Source: Rhodobiaceae bacterium (GTDB lineage Bacteria; Pseudomonadota; Alphaproteobacteria; RS24). Taken from it: 7,804 nt of DNA. Below, piece by piece: positions 6,348 through 7,804 of this stretch. The notes under the pieces were generated by a model, which ran no database searches, was not told where the DNA came from, and was given only the letters and a program-made list of their open reading frames with translations. Where the stretch lies: positions 126,567 to 134,370 of the forward strand of contig NZFC01000008.1 of the NCBI GenBank assembly GCA_002689195.1. The letters run 5' to 3'. Within the stretch, counting starts at the first letter, position 1. Every line of letters starts with the position of its first letter. The translations under genes were made by a program, and so were the position numbers.

Positions 6348-7124
6348 TCAGCGCGTGAGTGCGTAGAGCGTGACGGCGGCGGCGGTCGCCACATTTAACG
6401 TGGCAAATTCGTTCTGCGGGCTTGCGCCCGTATCGCCTGTGGGCAGGCGCACCAATTCGGTACAGGTTTCGCGCGTCAAGCGGCGCAAACCCTTGCCTTC
6501 TGCGCCCATCACGCAAGCTAGCGGCTGGTTCGTGTCAATTTGGTCAATCGTTCGCGCGCCATGCTCGTCAAGCCCCAACACCTGATAACCCGCATCGGCC
6601 AGCATAGTAAGCGTGCGCGCGAGATTAGCAACGGCCACCAGCGGCACGATTTCCAGCGCGCCGGAGGCGGTTTTTGCCAAGGCACCCTCGGCGCGTGGCG
6701 AATGATGGCGCGTTACAATAATGCCGGCTGCGTCAAACACGGCGGCGGCGCGCAAAATAGCCCCGACATTGCGCGGGTCGACTATTTGGTCGAGCACGAT
6801 GATGGGTCGCGCCCGCGCCATAATGGTTTCAAGGCTCGTGTCGGGCAGGGGGCTCACATCCGCCACCAGCCCCTGATGCACGGCGTCAGGCGGCAAAAGC
6901 CGCGCTAATTCCTGTGGAGAAAGCTGTTCCGGCATCAGATTAGCGTCGGTTTTCAGCTCTGAAATGGTCTTGGCACCATTAGCCGTTGCCCAGAGCTTTA
7001 TCACCTGCCGCTGCGGGTTTTGCACGGCGGCGCAAACAGCATGAGTGCCGTACAACCGGATAGGCGCGTCCGGATTGTTGGATTTGGTGTTTTTTCGCTG
7101 ATTCTTAGGCTTGCGCTTGGTCAT
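6348..7124 (-). CDS. rlmB: 23S rRNA (guanosine-2'-O)-methyltransferase RlmB / TrmH-family SPOUT methyltransferase
   Basis: A 258-residue SpoU (TrmH) family methyltransferase. RlmB uses S-adenosylmethionine to methylate the 2'-O of G2251 (E. coli numbering) in the peptidyl-transferase region of 23S rRNA. A basic N-terminal tail (KRKPKNQRKNTK, residues 3-14) precedes an L30e-like RNA-binding domain (about 22-95, beginning 'IRLYGTHAV') and a knotted SPOUT domain (about 105-258). SpoU motif 1 is 'DPRNVGAILRAA' (N119, R125), motif 2 'VMGAEGKGLRR' (E209), and motif 3 'ATLNVATAAAV' (N244), so the cofactor site looks intact. The start at 7124 follows AAGGG (7130-7134, minus strand); an upstream in-frame ATG at 7160 would add 12 residues. 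The position beside tRNA-Tyr, tRNA-Gly and tuf is common in Alphaproteobacteria. A trmH-like tRNA target cannot be excluded. Confidence 0.88.
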   Translation of the reverse strand: MTKRKPKNQRKNTKSNNPDAPIRLYGTHAVCAAVQNPQRQVIKLWATANGAKTISELKTDANLMPEQLSPQELARLLPPDAVHQGLVADVSPLPDTSLETIMARARPIIVLDQIVDPRNVGAILRAAAVFDAAGIIVTRHHSPRAEGALAKTASGALEIVPLVAVANLARTLTMLADAGYQVLGLDEHGARTIDQIDTNQPLACVMGAEGKGLRRLTRETCTELVRLPTGDTGASPQNEFATLNVATAAAVTLYALTR

Positions 7125-7131
7125 GCAAACC

Positions 7132-7160
7132 CTTATAAGGCTAGCGATATTGTTGTGCAA
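7132..7160 (-). promoter_or_regulatory. Possible rlmB promoter giving a very short or leaderless transcript
   Basis: On the minus strand TTGCAC (7155-7160) and TATAAG (7132-7137) are 17 bases apart, with a 5/6 -10 match. The -10 lies within the palindrome CCTTATAAGG (7131-7140) and overlaps the AAGGG ribosome binding site. Initiation at the usual distance would fall about at 7125, next to the ATG at 7124, so the message would lack that site. It is a by-eye proposal. Confidence 0.4.
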
Positions 7161-7183
7161 ACATTCGGTCGCGGTCTTCTAAT
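7153..7183 (+). promoter_or_regulatory. Possible promoter of the tRNA-Tyr/tRNA-Gly/tuf unit
   Basis: TCTAAT (7178-7183) is a 5/6 match to a -10 box. TTGTGC (7153-7158) lies 19 bases upstream, which is longer than ideal and a poor -35. It overlaps the proposed divergent rlmB -35. If used, the primary transcript would carry about 130 bases before tRNA-Tyr. An alternative -35 TTGCAA lies at 7224-7229 but has no good -10. Confidence 0.25.
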
Positions 7184-7231
7184 TTTGAGATTTTGAAGGG
7201 CGCGAGCGGGTGATTTTGCTTTTTTGCAAGT

Positions 7232-7246
7232 GCCCAAAGTTTGGGC
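7232..7246. repeat. 15-base perfect inverted repeat upstream of tRNA-Tyr
   Basis: GCCCAAA-G-TTTGGGC is fully symmetric around G7239. With a one-base centre it looks more like a dimeric protein-binding site than a terminator; as RNA it could still form a short hairpin with a 5-base loop, but no U-tract follows directly. It lies 78 bases before tRNA-Tyr. Confidence 0.6.
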
Positions 7247-7323
7247 TTAGGAGATGATTTTTTCGATGGAGCCGGCGTTTTGGCCCTGTTTTGCGTGGGG
7301 CATCGTTGGCTCGGTTTTCGGAC

Positions 7324-7408
7324 GGAGGGATGCCCGAGTGGCTAAAGGGGACGGGCTGTAAACCCGTTGGCTATGCCTACGTTGGTTCGAATCCAACTCC
7401 CTCCACCA
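7324..7408 (+). tRNA. tRNA-Tyr (anticodon GTA)
   Basis: An 85-base class II tRNA. The acceptor arms GGAGGGA (7324-7330) and TCCCTCC (7398-7404) pair perfectly, followed by discriminator A7405 and encoded CCA (7406-7408). The anticodon stem ACGGG/CCCGT encloses the loop CTGTAAA with GTA at 7358-7360. A long variable arm follows (around 7368-7380), as in bacterial tyrosine tRNAs, then the T arm with GTTCGAATC. It is the first stable RNA of the tRNA-tuf unit. Confidence 0.97.
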
Positions 7409-7456
7409 TCCGAAACCGCCCGGCTCGGGTTGGGTGATTGGGCCAAATGGCAATCG

Positions 7457-7530
7457 GCGGGTGTAGCTCAATGGTAGAGCAACAGCCTTCCAAGCTGAAG
7501 ATGAGGGTTCGATTCCCTTCACCCGCTCCA
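7457..7530 (+). tRNA. tRNA-Gly (anticodon TCC)
   Basis: A 74-base class I tRNA. The acceptor arms GCGGGTG (7457-7463) and CACCCGC (7520-7526) pair, followed by discriminator T7527 and encoded CCA (7528-7530). The D stem is GCTC/GAGC. The anticodon loop CTTCCAA carries TCC at 7489-7491, reading GGA/GGG. The first anticodon-stem pair is an A-A mismatch (7482/7498), leaving four pairs. It lies 48 bases after tRNA-Tyr and 178 before tuf, an order also seen in the E. coli tRNA-tufB operon, so co-transcription is likely. Confidence 0.97.
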
Positions 7531-7580
7531 GCCCTCGGTTTTCTTTGGGTGTCGTGCCGTTTGAGACGCCAATAGAAAAT

Positions 7581-7655
7581 GGCCGAGTGCCGAAAGACCA
7601 AGTGTCAAAAGGCCAAGTGTCAAAAGGTCGTGAGTCAAGAGATTGAGTGCAAACT
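7581..7655 (+). repeat. Degenerate 15-nt tandem repeat in the tuf leader
   Basis: Consecutive 15-base units start at 7581, 7596, 7611, 7626 and 7641. The third is GGCCAAGTGTCAAAA; the second differs by one base, the first by three, the fourth by five, and the fifth by eight, so only the first four are convincing. A shortened relative (GCCAATAGAAAAT) may lie at 7568-7580. The repeats fill the space between tRNA-Gly and the tuf start. No function is evident. Confidence 0.75.
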
Positions 7656-7690
7656 GGGCTCCGGCCCGAAATTGAAGACAAGATCTGTAA

Positions 7691-7804
<114 letters not shown>

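Noticed and set aside
6365..6396. A possible fourth copy of the 29-nt CDGSH tail repeat (starts GAGCGTGACGGCG)
   Set aside because: Only about the first 12 bases match; the segment is the C-terminal coding region of rlmB, whose conserved motif 3 explains the sequence.
7254..7361. Small forward frame after AGGAG (7249-7253), reading MIFSMEPAFWP and onward
   Set aside because: AGGAG abuts the first ATG with no spacer, and the frame runs into the tRNA-Tyr anticodon, where the TAA stop lies.
7377..7601. Reverse-strand frame with 'MVEGVGFEPT' and 'GNRTLIFSLEGCCSTIELHP'
   Set aside because: This is another classic antisense-tRNA artefact covering the same two tRNA genes.

Overview
The window looks like ordinary chromosomal DNA of an alphaproteobacterium. 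The evidence is the gene order rlmB (reverse), tRNA-Tyr, tRNA-Gly, tuf; the EF-Tu N-terminus with '[18 protein letters not shown]'; the moderate-to-high GC codon usage; and tRNA genes with encoded CCA ends. The genus cannot be fixed from this sequence.

Layout, left to right. (1) A forward cluster: the 3' end of trhO (tRNA U34 hydroxylase), a glutathione S-transferase-like gene overlapping it by ATGA, and 22 bases later a signal-peptide-bearing, zinc-dependent alkylsulfatase of the SdsA1 type. This cluster ends at a bidirectional hairpin terminator near 3000. (2) A divergent pair around an intergenic region of about 215 bases: a nitronate monooxygenase-family FMN enzyme (reverse) and a thiolase (forward), the latter closed by a strong terminator at 5426-5451. 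(3) A second divergent pair: a DUF3237 protein (reverse) with an ambiguous start, and a small protein with two CDGSH iron-sulfur motifs (forward). The 3' end of the CDGSH gene is repeated in tandem three times (29-nt units). (4) rlmB (reverse), divergent from a stable-RNA/translation unit: tRNA-Tyr(GTA), tRNA-Gly(TCC) and the first 32 codons of tuf. A degenerate 15-nt tandem repeat lies between tRNA-Gly and tuf.

How the genes may fit together: alkylsulfatase releases a long-chain alcohol that, after oxidation, would be degraded by beta-oxidation, which ends with thiolase. Thiolase and alkylsulfatase are not in one operon here, so a joint pathway is inference only. The right end is translation machinery, resembling the E. 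coli tRNA-tufB operon in arrangement.

I found no clear novel multi-gene system. The observations most worth checking are the tandem fossil-like copies of the CDGSH gene tail, the out-of-frame ribosome binding site and 12-codon leader at the DUF3237 gene, and the short repeats in the tuf leader. Promoter calls are by eye and weak.
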